NCBI GenBank assembly: GCA_001969505.1
Contig: LSSK01001722.1
Location: 1-25,270, forward strand
Direction of reading: 5' to 3'
Length of the DNA stretch: 25,270 nt
Source: Zancudomyces culisetae
Taxonomy: Eukaryota; Kickxellomycota; Harpellomycetes; Harpellales; Legeriomycetaceae
This document shows, one piece after another, positions 9,872 to 19,215 of the stretch. The notes beneath the pieces were generated by a model, which worked only from the letters and a program-made list of their open reading frames with translations, had not been told where the DNA came from and searched no databases. Position 1 is the first letter of the stretch, and every line of letters starts with the position of its first letter. Both the position numbers and the translations under genes were made by a program.

Positions 9872-12393
9872 ATGAAGAGCAATAGCGGACCATATAGAAA
9901 GCGACCAAGAATCCAAGTGATTGGTGATGATGTTGGTGATATGCTAAAGATTACTCCGCTAGGAGCAGGACAGGAGGTGGGGCGATCATGTATAGTAATT
10001 GAATATAAAAACAAAACGGTAATGCTAGATTGTGGGCTGCATCCGGGTTTCGATGGGGTGGCTAGTTTGCCGTTTTTGGATGAAATCGATGTTAGCAAAA
10101 TAGATTTGGTGCTGGTTACGCACTTCCATGTGGATCATGCAGCCGCAGTACCATACCTGTTGGAAAAGACAACATTTAATGGACGTACGTTTATGACGCA
10201 CGCAACAAAGGCGATATTCAGGTGGTTACTCTGGGATTATGTAAAAGTCAGGTAAAAGGGCAATTTCTTTATATTAACACATTTCTTGTGTGTCTGTATG
10301 GGATTGGTTTGTGTATTTTTGATAGCAAAGGCTAAAAATAAGCTAATTAATAAAAACAAATAAAATAGTAACAATTTTGGAGGAGCAGAAGAGGCCTTAT
10401 ATAACGAAGAGGATATGTTACGAGCATACGAAAAAATAGAAGTGGTTGACTATCATGAAACGGTGGAAGTAGAGGGAATAAAATTTACGGGATACAATGC
10501 AGGACACGTGTTGGGAGCGGCAATGTTTGTGGTGGAAATAGCAGGTGTCAAGATATTGTATACAGGAGATTACAGTCGTGAAGAGGATCGACATTTGATG
10601 GCAGCAGAGGATCCAAAACAAAAAATCGATATCATGATAACAGAGAGTACATATGGAGTGCAAAGTTATGAAGGACGAGAAGAGAGAGAGAACCGTCTGA
10701 CAGGACAAGTGCGAGAAGTAGTAGGACGAGGTGGAAGGTGTTTGATGCCAGTATTTGCATTGGGACGAACACAAGAACTACTGTTGATTCTAGATGAGTA
10801 TTGGGGCAAACATCGAGAATTGGGGCGGGTTCCAGTGTATTTTGCATCAACGCTAGCCAAGAGGTGTTTGTTGGTTTACCAAACATACATATACATGATG
10901 AACAAAAGTATCCAAAAGCGATTTCAAACTAGCAATCCGTTCGAGTTTCGACACATTACCAACCTTAAGAGTTTGGCACACTTTGAAGATGGCGGACCGT
11001 GTGTAATGCTGGCATCACCAGGAATGTTGCAAAGCGGACTTAGTCGCGAGCTGTTTGACAAGTGGGTCACTGATCGAAAAAACGGACTTGTGTTGACGGG
11101 ATATTCGGTTGAAGGTACACTAGCTCGTACTATTATGAACGAACCTGACGAGGTTACAACGCTGCAAGGTGTCAAAGTCAAGCGCCGGATGAGTGTTAGC
11201 TATATTTCATTTTCGGCTCATGTAGACTACACTCAAAACTCACAGTTTATTGCGCTGATTAATCCATCTAATCTTGTATTGGTACACGGTGAACAAAATA
11301 CCATGGCACGCCTCAAGGCTGCCCTCGTCACTAAACATTCACTCATGTCTATTTTCAATCCCAAAAACACTGAGCCTGTCACTCTACACTTCAAGGGTGA
11401 GCGTATGGCCCGTGTTGTTGGCAGTCTTGCAACACTCGGACCGCCAAAGCCTGGTTCACTGGTGGATGCCATATTGCTGCACAATCCATTGCTAACCTAC
11501 CCATACACAATGGTTACCCAAGACGAACTTCCTCAATACTCTAATTTATCTGTCGTTCCAATTACTCAGAATTTATCCATCAATTTCCATGCCAATTTCA
11601 GTCTACTGTATTTTCATCTATTATCGATGTTTGGTGACATAAAGCAGCTGTTTAAGGACCATTACCAGGTCTATGGGCTTGTGGAGTTACGTTTTGAAGC
11701 TCAAAAGTCTAGAATTCACCTAAAATGGTCGTGTTCAACACTATCTGACATGATTGCTGACTCGATCCTATCTATTCTATATAACTTTGAATCCTCTCCT
11801 GCTAGTGTAAAGATATCTTGTGCTGAATCTAGTGGTTGTGGTCATTCACACTCACACTCACATTCAACTACAAAACCAGAGTCAGGTGAAATGGACAACG
11901 ATACTAAAAAAGAAAACGAGAACGAAAATGAGAATAAGAGCCATATTAAAGCCGAAATTAAATCTCCAGCCGGAAACTCAAATGAAAATGAAACCACACT
12001 CGGCAATTCTGATGAACCTACCATTGAAAGCCAAGCGCAGTTCAGATCCTTGTTCGTTGATAGGTCGGATAAGACCACTTCTCTAAAAACCTTTATAGAT
12101 TTCCTCGAACTTCAATTCTCATCCGTCGAAAAGACCCAAGACAACAAACTCAATATTAAACTGGACAACTCTAACCATGCCACCCTAGATCTCTCAACTT
12201 TGGTAAGCATCTTTTTTTTAAAAATTTTTTTTTTCATTTTTCTTGATTTATTTATATTAATCATTTAAAAAAATGCTTTAAATTAATAATGTACCAATAT
12301 TAGGATATTACAAACTCTTCAAGCGAATCTTTCAAGAGAAGACTACAATCAATCACATCCCGCTTTTCCAGAACACTAAAACCATTAATTTGA
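9872..12393 (+). CDS. YSH1: Ysh1/CPSF-73, pre-mRNA 3'-end endonuclease (three exons)
   Basis: Zinc-dependent endonuclease of the cleavage and polyadenylation factor, which cuts pre-mRNA before poly(A) addition. Exons are 9872-10251, 10369-12202 and 12304-12393 and give 767 residues, close to budding-yeast Ysh1. Intron 1 (donor GTAAAA, acceptor AATAG) joins in phase to give [19 protein letters not shown]. Intron 2 (donor GTAAGC, acceptor ATTAG) leads to a last exon of 29 codons plus TGA. Metal-binding motifs are THFHVDH (H84, H86, D88, H89), GHVLGA (H173), [11 protein letters not shown] (D194), SAHVDY (H411) and HGE (H433). [20 protein letters not shown] and TLAKR mark the beta-CASP domain (about 225-370). 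The C-terminal domain carries a low-complexity insert (about 613-680) with a His-Ser repeat followed by Glu/Asn repeats. It converges on the prephenate dehydratase gene. Confidence 0.97.
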
Positions 12394-12446
12394 GAAAGAA
12401 AAGAAAAAAGAAAAAATTACACACACACACACACACATACACATTT
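12394..12446. terminator. Shared 53 bp convergent 3' region with (AC)9
   Basis: This is all that separates the stop codons of YSH1 (plus) and the prephenate dehydratase gene (minus). It holds an A/G-rich stretch and an AC microsatellite (12419-12436), which reads as a TG/TATG-rich element on the minus strand. The minus-strand stop codon TAA lies inside an AATAAA hexamer. The transcripts must overlap or share poly(A) signals. Confidence 0.55.
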
Positions 12447-13673
12447 TTATTGTTCTATACCATCAATAACATTGTAACCGCCTAGCGTTTCTATTTTATA
12501 GTTCTTTCCCTTTACAGACTCTATTTTCGTCTCTAGTTTTCTTTTTTTGTTACCCTCTAATTTAAATTCACCGTCGCTGTTAGTATGCTCTAGCCTAGTG
12601 CCATTTGTACTGATGTCACCATTATTGTTGCTGCTAGCCAACTTCATTACTTCTACAATATATTCTCTATTTACATCTTTTTTCTCGTAGCTATCTGTTT
12701 TGGAATTGCAACTGTTATTTTCTTTTATGAGTTTACCCAACTCTTGGTGCCCTTCGAGTGAGTATACTTTTATTATTTCCACGTTTCCAAGCATATGTCT
12801 GATTTTAGAATTGACAGACTTCTTAACATCATAATCACCCTCAAAGCCACTATCAAAGTCACACATGTTATCATCCTCCCCACCCTCTGCCTCTCCTTCT
12901 ATTTTTAATATATCTATCATATCCATTCCATCCTTTGCACCTGCAATACCGCTCAAGATGTAAAACTTAGTCTCGTTTTCTTTTTCATCAGAGATATCTG
13001 GATCTATAATGTTCATTTTATATAATTGACTACATGTTTTGTTGCCAATACATGCCGCCTTGATAGTATGTGGGTTGTTGCTTTCATCGACACTATCATT
13101 ATTGCCACTTCCCATAGAGTCATCAGTAAAGGTCTGTTCATTCGTTTGCCCTTTGGATGCTGCTAATTCGGCCCCCTTTCCTGTGCTCTCCACCTGGATA
13201 ATCTTTACATGCTTCCCCAATCGCTCCTTAATATACTTCATACTCTGCTTGATTGCCATTTCGTGTGAATATACCACTTCTATATCCTCCAGTTTATGGA
13301 TCGACATTAACGCTTGCCTTATTTCAATCTTGATCATCCCAATCACCTTTATTCCATCTTTCTCTTGGTCTTTCCCAGCACCAACAAGTTCTTTAAAAGT
13401 CTCTGCCACTAATCCCTTCAGTTTGTTTTCGATAGGAACTACTCCGTATTCCAGATTTCCACTTTCTAATTCTCTAAAGACTTGGCTGATTGTATCGATC
13501 GCCACATATTCGGCTGATACCTGAGTATCATCATTTATTGCCCTGATCCTTTTGCTCTGTGTTACATCTTCAAAATATTTGAGGGCTGCTTCATACGTAA
13601 ATGTGCCCTTTGGGCCTAAATACCCCACTCTGACCCTCTCCTTTTCCTGCTTTTTTTCATTCTGCGCTATCAT
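12447..13673 (-). CDS. PHA2: Prephenate dehydratase, Pha2-like, divergent
   Basis: Converts prephenate to phenylpyruvate in phenylalanine synthesis. The frame is intronless with 408 residues. The catalytic region begins with GYLGPKGTFT (17-26) and continues with EYGVVPIENKLKG (75-87), VVYSHEMAIKQ (133-143), AACIGN (206-211) and ETKFYIL (234-240). The residues expected to act in catalysis (Asn83, Ser136, Gln143, Thr235) are kept. The usual ENS/ENT is ENK here and the family TRF is TKF. The C-terminal part (about 250-408) should be the ACT regulatory domain. Only strand-like pieces match (MIDILKI, VEIIKVYSLEG, REYIVEVMKLAS, YKIETLGGYNV); the GAL and ESRP phenylalanine-binding motifs are absent, and acidic or Asn/Lys-rich inserts break it up. 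Length exceeds budding-yeast Pha2 (about 334). The ATG at 13673 is the first in frame with the fold. Confidence 0.9.
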   Translation of the reverse strand: MIAQNEKKQEKERVRVGYLGPKGTFTYEAALKYFEDVTQSKRIRAINDDTQVSAEYVAIDTISQVFRELESGNLEYGVVPIENKLKGLVAETFKELVGAGKDQEKDGIKVIGMIKIEIRQALMSIHKLEDIEVVYSHEMAIKQSMKYIKERLGKHVKIIQVESTGKGAELAASKGQTNEQTFTDDSMGSGNNDSVDESNNPHTIKAACIGNKTCSQLYKMNIIDPDISDEKENETKFYILSGIAGAKDGMDMIDILKIEGEAEGGEDDNMCDFDSGFEGDYDVKKSVNSKIRHMLGNVEIIKVYSLEGHQELGKLIKENNSCNSKTDSYEKKDVNREYIVEVMKLASSNNNGDISTNGTRLEHTNSDGEFKLEGNKKRKLETKIESVKGKNYKIETLGGYNVIDGIEQ

Positions 13674-13773
13674 TTTATCTTACTATTTTGTGAAGTCGTT
13701 ACGCTTTTTACTCTTTTCAATTAATCAGTTTTTTTTATTAAATCAAAATAAATGCAGTATAAGGATGTTTTCA

Positions 13774-13779
13774 GAGTCA
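13774..13779 (-). promoter_or_regulatory. Gcn4-type TGACTC core upstream of PHA2
   Basis: The minus strand reads TGACTC about 100 bases upstream of the PHA2 ATG. TGACTC(A/T) is the Gcn4 core, and amino-acid synthesis genes are typical Gcn4 targets. The six-base match is weak on its own. Confidence 0.3.
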
Positions 13780-14756
13780 GGAAAGCCGATCTTTAGTGTA
13801 GTTCTGACTTTGCGCCTCCTCTTTTTAGCTAGTTTGATTCTTACCAGCTAAACTTTTTTTATTTTATTTTTTGCAGTATTTATTTTTTGGGGGTCAGGAT
13901 TAGGCATAAAACTATGAATCAAACTTCTCTTTTCATATCAATCCGCTATCTGGACTGAATCTTGTCCTGTGCTTTTGTTACATGCTAAAAACATAGGAAA
14001 ACAGTAAAACAAAGAAATAATACAGCTTGTAATGCACTAGTTGCTCATTAGTTACGTAATACCCATCCTCAAATTAACGGGGATGTGGATCAATATTCTG
14101 ATAACCTGGTATTAAATCACGATTTTGGCTATATATCCCGTGGACATAATAACTACACTTTTTTGCCCAAGTATGTCCCTTGTAAAGAGTATCTAAAAGA
14201 TGTCTGAGCTTTAGTTGATAATAATAATAGAAAAATTGATCTGAGAAACCATTCTTCATTATAATATATGAATAAGTATTACATGAATGGAAACCAGATA
14301 TACTTGATGACACACTAATACAACTACGATAGTAGTGTGCAACTATCTATTGATAATTGTGCTTTGCTCTCTATAAACACTATTATTTTTTTATATTATT
14401 ATTCTCCCATCAAAAAAAAGAGGTGATGTGGCATAGTTCTGTAATGATACTACAAAGACGCATAACTTGGCATAGCAGCTGAGTGTTCTTTTATTTTTGC
14501 CCTTGTCTGCGAAGGAGTATAGAACCTTGGTGCTAGAATAAACACATTCATTGTTTTAGGAGCAACACATTGTTCTGGTCCGGATTGCTAGAACTGGGAG
14601 ATAAAAGTTGGTCTAGTCTTCTCACATTTTGATCTACATATTCCCTACTATTGGATTAAAGTGGTCTCGACTGTCAAAACAGGAAATGAAATAGTAAATA
14701 TTTCAACTATGCGTATTTTACTAGAACATGATTAATAAAGAAGAATATAATTAACC

Positions 14757-14776
14757 ACAAAATCTCGAGATTTTGT
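14757..14776. repeat. Perfect 20 bp palindrome
   Basis: ACAAAATCTCGAGATTTTGT reads identically on both strands, centred on an XhoI-like CTCGAG. The flanking bases do not extend the symmetry. It could bind a dimeric factor or be chance. Confidence 0.9.
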
Positions 14777-15480
14777 ACTATAATAGAGAATTTTATTTGA
14801 GAAAACGTTAGTTTGGTAGCGATTCATCGCCATTATCACCAACTCCTATGCCATGAGCTTTCTATATTGTTGGATATACTCTCAAAACCAAAACCAGTTA
14901 TAGAAAAGCTGGATGAGGAAATACAGTCTTGTAATGTAGAGTCGCTTCTGTTCGGTGTATAATGCGTATTTCATTCTGATTGTCGAGTTTATTCTCTCTT
15001 TTATGTGTCCACTTTTACAGAGTCGTTTAAATTTGCAAACTCTATTAGCATTTGCAAATAAATACCAACTTTCCCTAGTTTACTTTTGCATATTCAATTC
15101 AATTAAATAACGATTGTCTCATTTATTTAGCCTCACATTTAAATTAAATGTTAAAGCTTCTATAGTCTCGAATTTTATTTTTCAAAATTCAAAACCTTAC
15201 CCATTGAGCCGTTCATTATCATCAAGCTCCATTAAGCCTCATTTATCATTTTTTTCCCATTCTTAAGAAGCTGGGCAAATTATGCAGATTAAAAACTGCC
15301 GCGTTTTTGATCGCTGTATGTAAAAAAAATGTGTTTTAATATCATGCAAGTGTTGCTCGAATAGCATACTTTTTCTGTGAAAGGTGAGATAATACGAATG
15401 AGAACTATATCCATATAGTTTGTGCGTTAAAGTAGCATGTACCTAGACACCACTCTCCTCCTCTAGCTTATGCAATGCGC

Positions 15481-15490
15481 TATATAAATA
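15481..15490 (+). promoter_or_regulatory. TATA box of the PMP3-like gene
   Basis: TATATAAATA lies about 170 bases before the ATG at 15658, within the usual yeast TATA range. An ATG at 15500 opens a 65-codon frame that overlaps the real start in another frame. It matters only if transcription starts very close to the TATA box. Confidence 0.5.
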
Positions 15491-15657
15491 CGTCGGAACA
15501 TGATGATTCAAGGTTCCTTTTCTTTTTTTATAGAAAAGTACATAAACTGTAACACCCTTTACACCCTCATATATTTTCGAAAAGTAAAAGCATTTGCTTA
15601 CTTTTGTTTTTTAGACTACACGAGTAAAATATCGACTACGCAAAAAATAAAGATAAA

Positions 15658-15867
15658 ATGGCAGTCCAAAGGCAAAGTCAAGGAGTCTTGGTTCTGATCG
15701 CAATCTTCATCCCACCTCTCGCGGTTTATATGGAAAGAAAGGCCACCGCACAGTTTTGGTTAAACTTGATACTAACAATCTTTTTCTTTATTCCTGGGTT
15801 GATCCATGCCTTAATTATAATTTTTTCAAGAAAAACATTAGTAGATCAAGTGACTGATGCTGTTTAA
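15658..15867 (+). CDS. PMP3/SNA (UPF0057) small membrane proteolipid
   Basis: A 69-residue hydrophobic protein of the Pmp3/Sna family, small two-span membrane proteins linked in yeast to membrane potential and cation tolerance (Pmp3) or vacuolar sorting (Sna). The first span runs about 9-25 and contains the family PP pair (IPPLAVY, 18-24). A short charged loop (MERK) follows. The second span is about 33-56 with the family pattern N36, LT (39-40), PG (46-47) and HA (50-51). The short soluble tail SRKTLVDQVTDAV is longer than in plain Pmp3, closer to some Sna members, so I give no symbol. The start is the ATG preceded by an A-rich leader, with a TATA box at 15481. Confidence 0.9.
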   Translation: MAVQRQSQGVLVLIAIFIPPLAVYMERKATAQFWLNLILTIFFFIPGLIHALIIIFSRKTLVDQVTDAV

Positions 15868-16743
15868 AATACAACAAAACGACACAAAATTAACTTCGAA
15901 TTCGGTGAACAACCCCGCTTTCTTGTTAGATGCATATGATTGTATTTCTGCTTTTAGTACTTAGTTTTTTGTTTTTGTTTCTTTGCTTTTTTGGTTTTAC
16001 AGCCTAATTTAATAAAAACAAAGTTTACTCGAGTTCTGCGGTTATTTCAATCATATTTGTATTAATTACACTCAAGTAGTAGAAAAAGAAAAGGTACCAT
16101 AGTTTTGGCTATGCTGATGTTATATAAATTGAGTGAATAAGCAAAAAACCATGCGATAGGTTGTTGGAGCAATTGAAAAAGTTTTATCAATGGGACGAGT
16201 TGGCCTTATTACGTTATGACGTTATGTTTACACATAAATACCCCCGCACCTTTGATGTGGATATGTCTCTTGAAAGCACGTCTGAGTTTACTAACCAAAT
16301 CGAAACTAGACCACAACGGAGATGATTTTTGTATATATTGTTCCTGCTACAAAAAAACTAACAAGAAACGTAGGAGGGAAGAAAGTCATTTAAAGCAACA
16401 ATAAAGACAGTAAGTAGGCTTCAAACTTGATTCTACATACATATGTAAAGATAATATATGTTGCAGCTAGTCTTTTTTCAGCTGTCTCGTTTTGTAGAAG
16501 ATTGCTGGTATTTTTTCGACGAGCCCGCTAAGAGTTAGGACCTCACCTTCTTGTGCAGAATGTGGTTTAGCCTCACTTTTTTTTTGTCGAGTGCCCTTTA
16601 TCAAGTTTTGAAAGCGTAGAGAAAATAACACACACCTGAGAATTTTATTGGTGTGGTTTGTTTGCGGTTAAACGGTTTTGTAATTATGAGGCTATTTATT
16701 TGACCAAATAACGGGGGAAAAAAACCTAAAGCCTCCAATCAGT
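15868..16743. other. Intergenic region after the PMP3-like gene
   Basis: AT-rich with T-rich 3' flank sequence. A tandem ACGTTATG pair occurs near 16210. A TACTAAC match near 16289 has no supporting donor or acceptor. No gene is supported. Confidence 0.4.
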
Positions 16744-16752
16744 TATATAAAA
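16744..16752 (+). promoter_or_regulatory. TATA box upstream of the Hsk3-like gene
   Basis: TATATAAAA about 190 bases before the ATG at 16938. Its position is suitable for a yeast promoter. Confidence 0.4.
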
Positions 16753-16937
16753 AAACCAAGAGTAAAAGTAATATCAGGAATTCAGTTTATCTTTTGAAAA
16801 GTATTCCAAGAATATAAAATTTTCTTGACATTTAGCAAGACCAACAGCAAGATTCAAAACTTTGTTTACAGAAGAAGGTTTTATAACGGTGGATACAAGA
16901 AGAAAAGAGTAAATATCGATACTTGAATACCATAATA

Positions 16938-17324
16938 ATGTCAGATGCACATGCCACAAGCCTAGACCAGCTCTACGACCAATTGATCGCACAATTGGCC
17001 GAAGTCAACGACAACACACGGAAATTGAAAGAGAATGTTGATAATCTCGAAAGTAAGGCACGCAAAGCACAACAGCTAATGATGTCACAGATTTCCATGT
17101 AAGTGCACTTCTAGCGTTTAGATAAGGTCCCAGCTACCTTATACATAATTCTTTTACCTTTTTTTTCAGAGAAAAAAAATGCTATAATACACATATACGC
17201 GGTTACCAGGTAGTTTCGGCTCAACAAAATACGATCTCATAAACCGTATAATACAATGATATATCTTTTTTCCATCGTTTTTAGCCTCACTAGTACAAAA
17301 AGCGTATTTGAACGAAGAGAATAG
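16938..17324 (+). CDS. Small spliced coiled-coil protein, possibly DASH subunit Hsk3
   Basis: Exon 1 (16938-17098) encodes 53 codons of a helical protein, with LDQLYDQLIAQLAEVNDN and LKENVDNLESKARKAQQLMM. It ends at a GTAAGT donor. Two acceptors are possible. The acceptor ending at 17284 (TTTTTAG) gives ILTSTKSVFERRE and a stop at 17322-17324, making 66 residues. The stronger polypyrimidine acceptor ending at 17169 gives a 77-residue form stopping at 17240-17242. If unspliced, translation stops one codon after the donor (54 residues). Length, the early YxQL...L...N heptad pattern and the hydrophobic tail of the 66-residue form resemble Hsk3, a DASH/Dam1 kinetochore subunit. This is pattern memory, not an alignment. 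The gene itself seems real; its identity is tentative. Confidence 0.5.
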
Positions 17325-17511
17325 CTGCTATTCTGAACTAAAATGCACAGGTGAAGTATAACATGTTTTGTTTTGTAACACAATCAATCTACTCCTCGGT
17401 TGGATATACAACTTCTTTTTAGGGTCTTTTTATTTTTTGATTGGGTTTGGTATAGCACTTTCACCCACTAGCTATCCCCTCTACACCATCCACTGAATCT
17501 TTTTTTGCACT

Positions 17512-17760
17512 ATGGGGTTGTACAGCAGATATTCGGGATGGTCAACTATAGATCCTTTGTTTTCAACAGTTGACTTTACTATTGGTGAATTAGCTGTTCA
17601 TTTTTTGGAGGATGAGGAGGAAGACGTAAAAGGAGGAAAATGGTCTGTGCTGGGTTGCCTTTACAAGAAGCTCAAGTACCTCGGTTCAGGTTTCGCTTTC
17701 GACCCCTCTGCTGAAATGTTCCAAAAAACGTCTGGCTATAGCACATACAGCATTAACTGA
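17512..17760 (+). CDS. Orphan 82-residue ORF
   Basis: Unrecognised. The frame runs from the ATG at 17512 to TGA, with an in-frame TGA 16 bases upstream, so the ATG is the start unless a spliced exon precedes it. The protein is aromatic and acidic: an N-terminal LYSRYSGWSTIDPLFSTVDF, a central acidic run (EDEEEDVKGG), then GCLYKKLKYLGSGFAFDP. The coding stretch is visibly richer in G+C than its surroundings, which favours a real gene. No signal peptide or membrane span is apparent. It might be the last exon of a longer gene, but no convincing upstream exon was found. Confidence 0.4.
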   Translation: MGLYSRYSGWSTIDPLFSTVDFTIGELAVHFLEDEEEDVKGGKWSVLGCLYKKLKYLGSGFAFDPSAEMFQKTSGYSTYSIN

Positions 17761-18218
17761 GCTTTTTCTATTTTTCTCATGTACCTTTCCGTTTCCTTTT
17801 AACAGTGATTTTTTCTTCTTACTTGCGCATATACATATTTATTTGTCAATGCCATAACCCATAAATAGTCCTAGTAAAAGCACAGAAACTCAAGAAATGT
17901 TTGTTTTCGTTTACTCTTAACCCAAATAACCAACATAGACGCACACTCGAAATGAAAACATCATAACTGTTACATATGATTGGTATCAAACCACTAAAAG
18001 TAAACCTAGGATGAAATACAAAAAATAGTAGAAAGGTTTCAACATGTTGGTTTGAAGTTAGGATTTACCAAAGTACCATTCACATTCAATTGTGTGTTAT
18101 CTATGTTAAATGAGAGTTCAGCTCAAAAAGTATCAATTGAACCCAATTATGATGAGAAATCACGCCATATAATTATTATTTTGTTTATAACAAGTGCAAA
18201 CCATAACTTTTATTTCTA

Positions 18219-18260
18219 ATCACCTTATTCAAATCACCTTATTCAAATCACCTTATTCAA
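18219..18260. repeat. 14 bp tandem repeat, three copies
   Basis: Three exact copies of ATCACCTTATTCAA in direct tandem, with a partial fourth (AT). It is a minisatellite-like repeat in intergenic DNA. Confidence 0.9.
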
Positions 18261-19192
18261 ATTTTTGGTATTTTGAATGCCATTGTGAATGTGGTATTGC
18301 TTTGATGAAACCATGAATGGGAACATTACAACAACAATTATGAATTATTTATGACAATTATATAGTTCCGCACCAAACTCTTAACAAACATTTAAAAATG
18401 CTGAAGATATGAATTAATTAATGTTGAATTTGTTTTATGCGTTGTAAACCAAGTCAAGTAAAGGCTCAATACTGATGGTTGCCGAATCTGGATAAGGTCT
18501 GGGCTTGGTCTGCAAATGGTAAATATAACTTACTACAAACCTGAAATTCTACGTTTTTTGAACCACATAACGCTAAGTTCAGCTAGATTGTCCCACCCTC
18601 AAAATATCAGGCCATGTCATATCAAGTTATTTATTGATTTTTTTCGTTGGAAGTGTTAATATACAAATGGTGATTGTCTTTGTTATCAGCATCCATATTT
18701 CTTTCTGCCCTTCTATTCAAACACAAAACAAAAAAAAACTGGGATAAATGGTTCAGAGTTACAAAGAACGAAAGCTAGATAAGCAAGAAATAACTTGCAA
18801 GTTAGTGTTAGATTTTGTTCTCTCTCTTTCTCGTAAATTTACTCTTTCTTTTGAAAGTATTAGGGGCATTTGTATAATACAAAATTGTTTTTTCAGGTAT
18901 ATCCAAAACTGATGGTTTATCTTGGCCACCAGCAAGTTGTTCGTTAATTAATCATATCTTGCTTTCAAAGAGATATAACGTGAATGTGAAGATAAAATGA
19001 GAAATCATAAGTTTTGATATGCATGTGTATAACTTTTTTTTTACATACAGAATGCAGCAAGAATTGCGATTGGTGACATAATTACCTGTCAAACTAGTTT
19101 AGTTTACAGAAAGAAATAAACCAAAAAAATTTGCACATGCTTAAGATCATGAGAGATGTGAACGGATAAGGATGAGTGTGAGGACAAAGTCA

Positions 19193-19215
19193 GGGTCAGG
19201 GGGGAAGGGCAAGGG
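19193..19215 (+). other. G-quadruplex-type motif
   Basis: Four G-runs (3, 6, 3, 3) separated by TCA, AA and CAA satisfy the G3+N1-7 pattern on the plus strand, in a surrounding purine-rich stretch (about 19160-19225) within AT-rich DNA. Confidence 0.6.

Larger units (their letters stand above)
13674..15480. other. Intergenic region between PHA2 and the PMP3-like gene
   Basis: AT-rich DNA holding both divergent promoters. A minus-strand open frame at 14074-14313 begins at a non-ATG codon, contains a Tyr-rich run and has no recognisable domain, so it is left out. A perfect 20 bp palindrome sits at 14757-14776. No tRNA-like fold was seen. Confidence 0.4.

Noticed and set aside
13039-13524. 161-codon plus-strand frame, Ser/Ile/Leu-rich
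   Set aside because: Antisense to the prephenate dehydratase, which has clear catalytic motifs.
14074-14313. Tyr-rich minus-strand frame
   Set aside because: It starts at a non-ATG codon, has no recognisable domain, and no splice partners were found.
16289-16295. TACTAAC match suggesting an intron
   Set aside because: No acceptor at suitable distance and no donor upstream.
18219-18260. Short repeats considered as a CRISPR array
   Set aside because: Units are directly tandem with no spacers, and the genome is eukaryotic.
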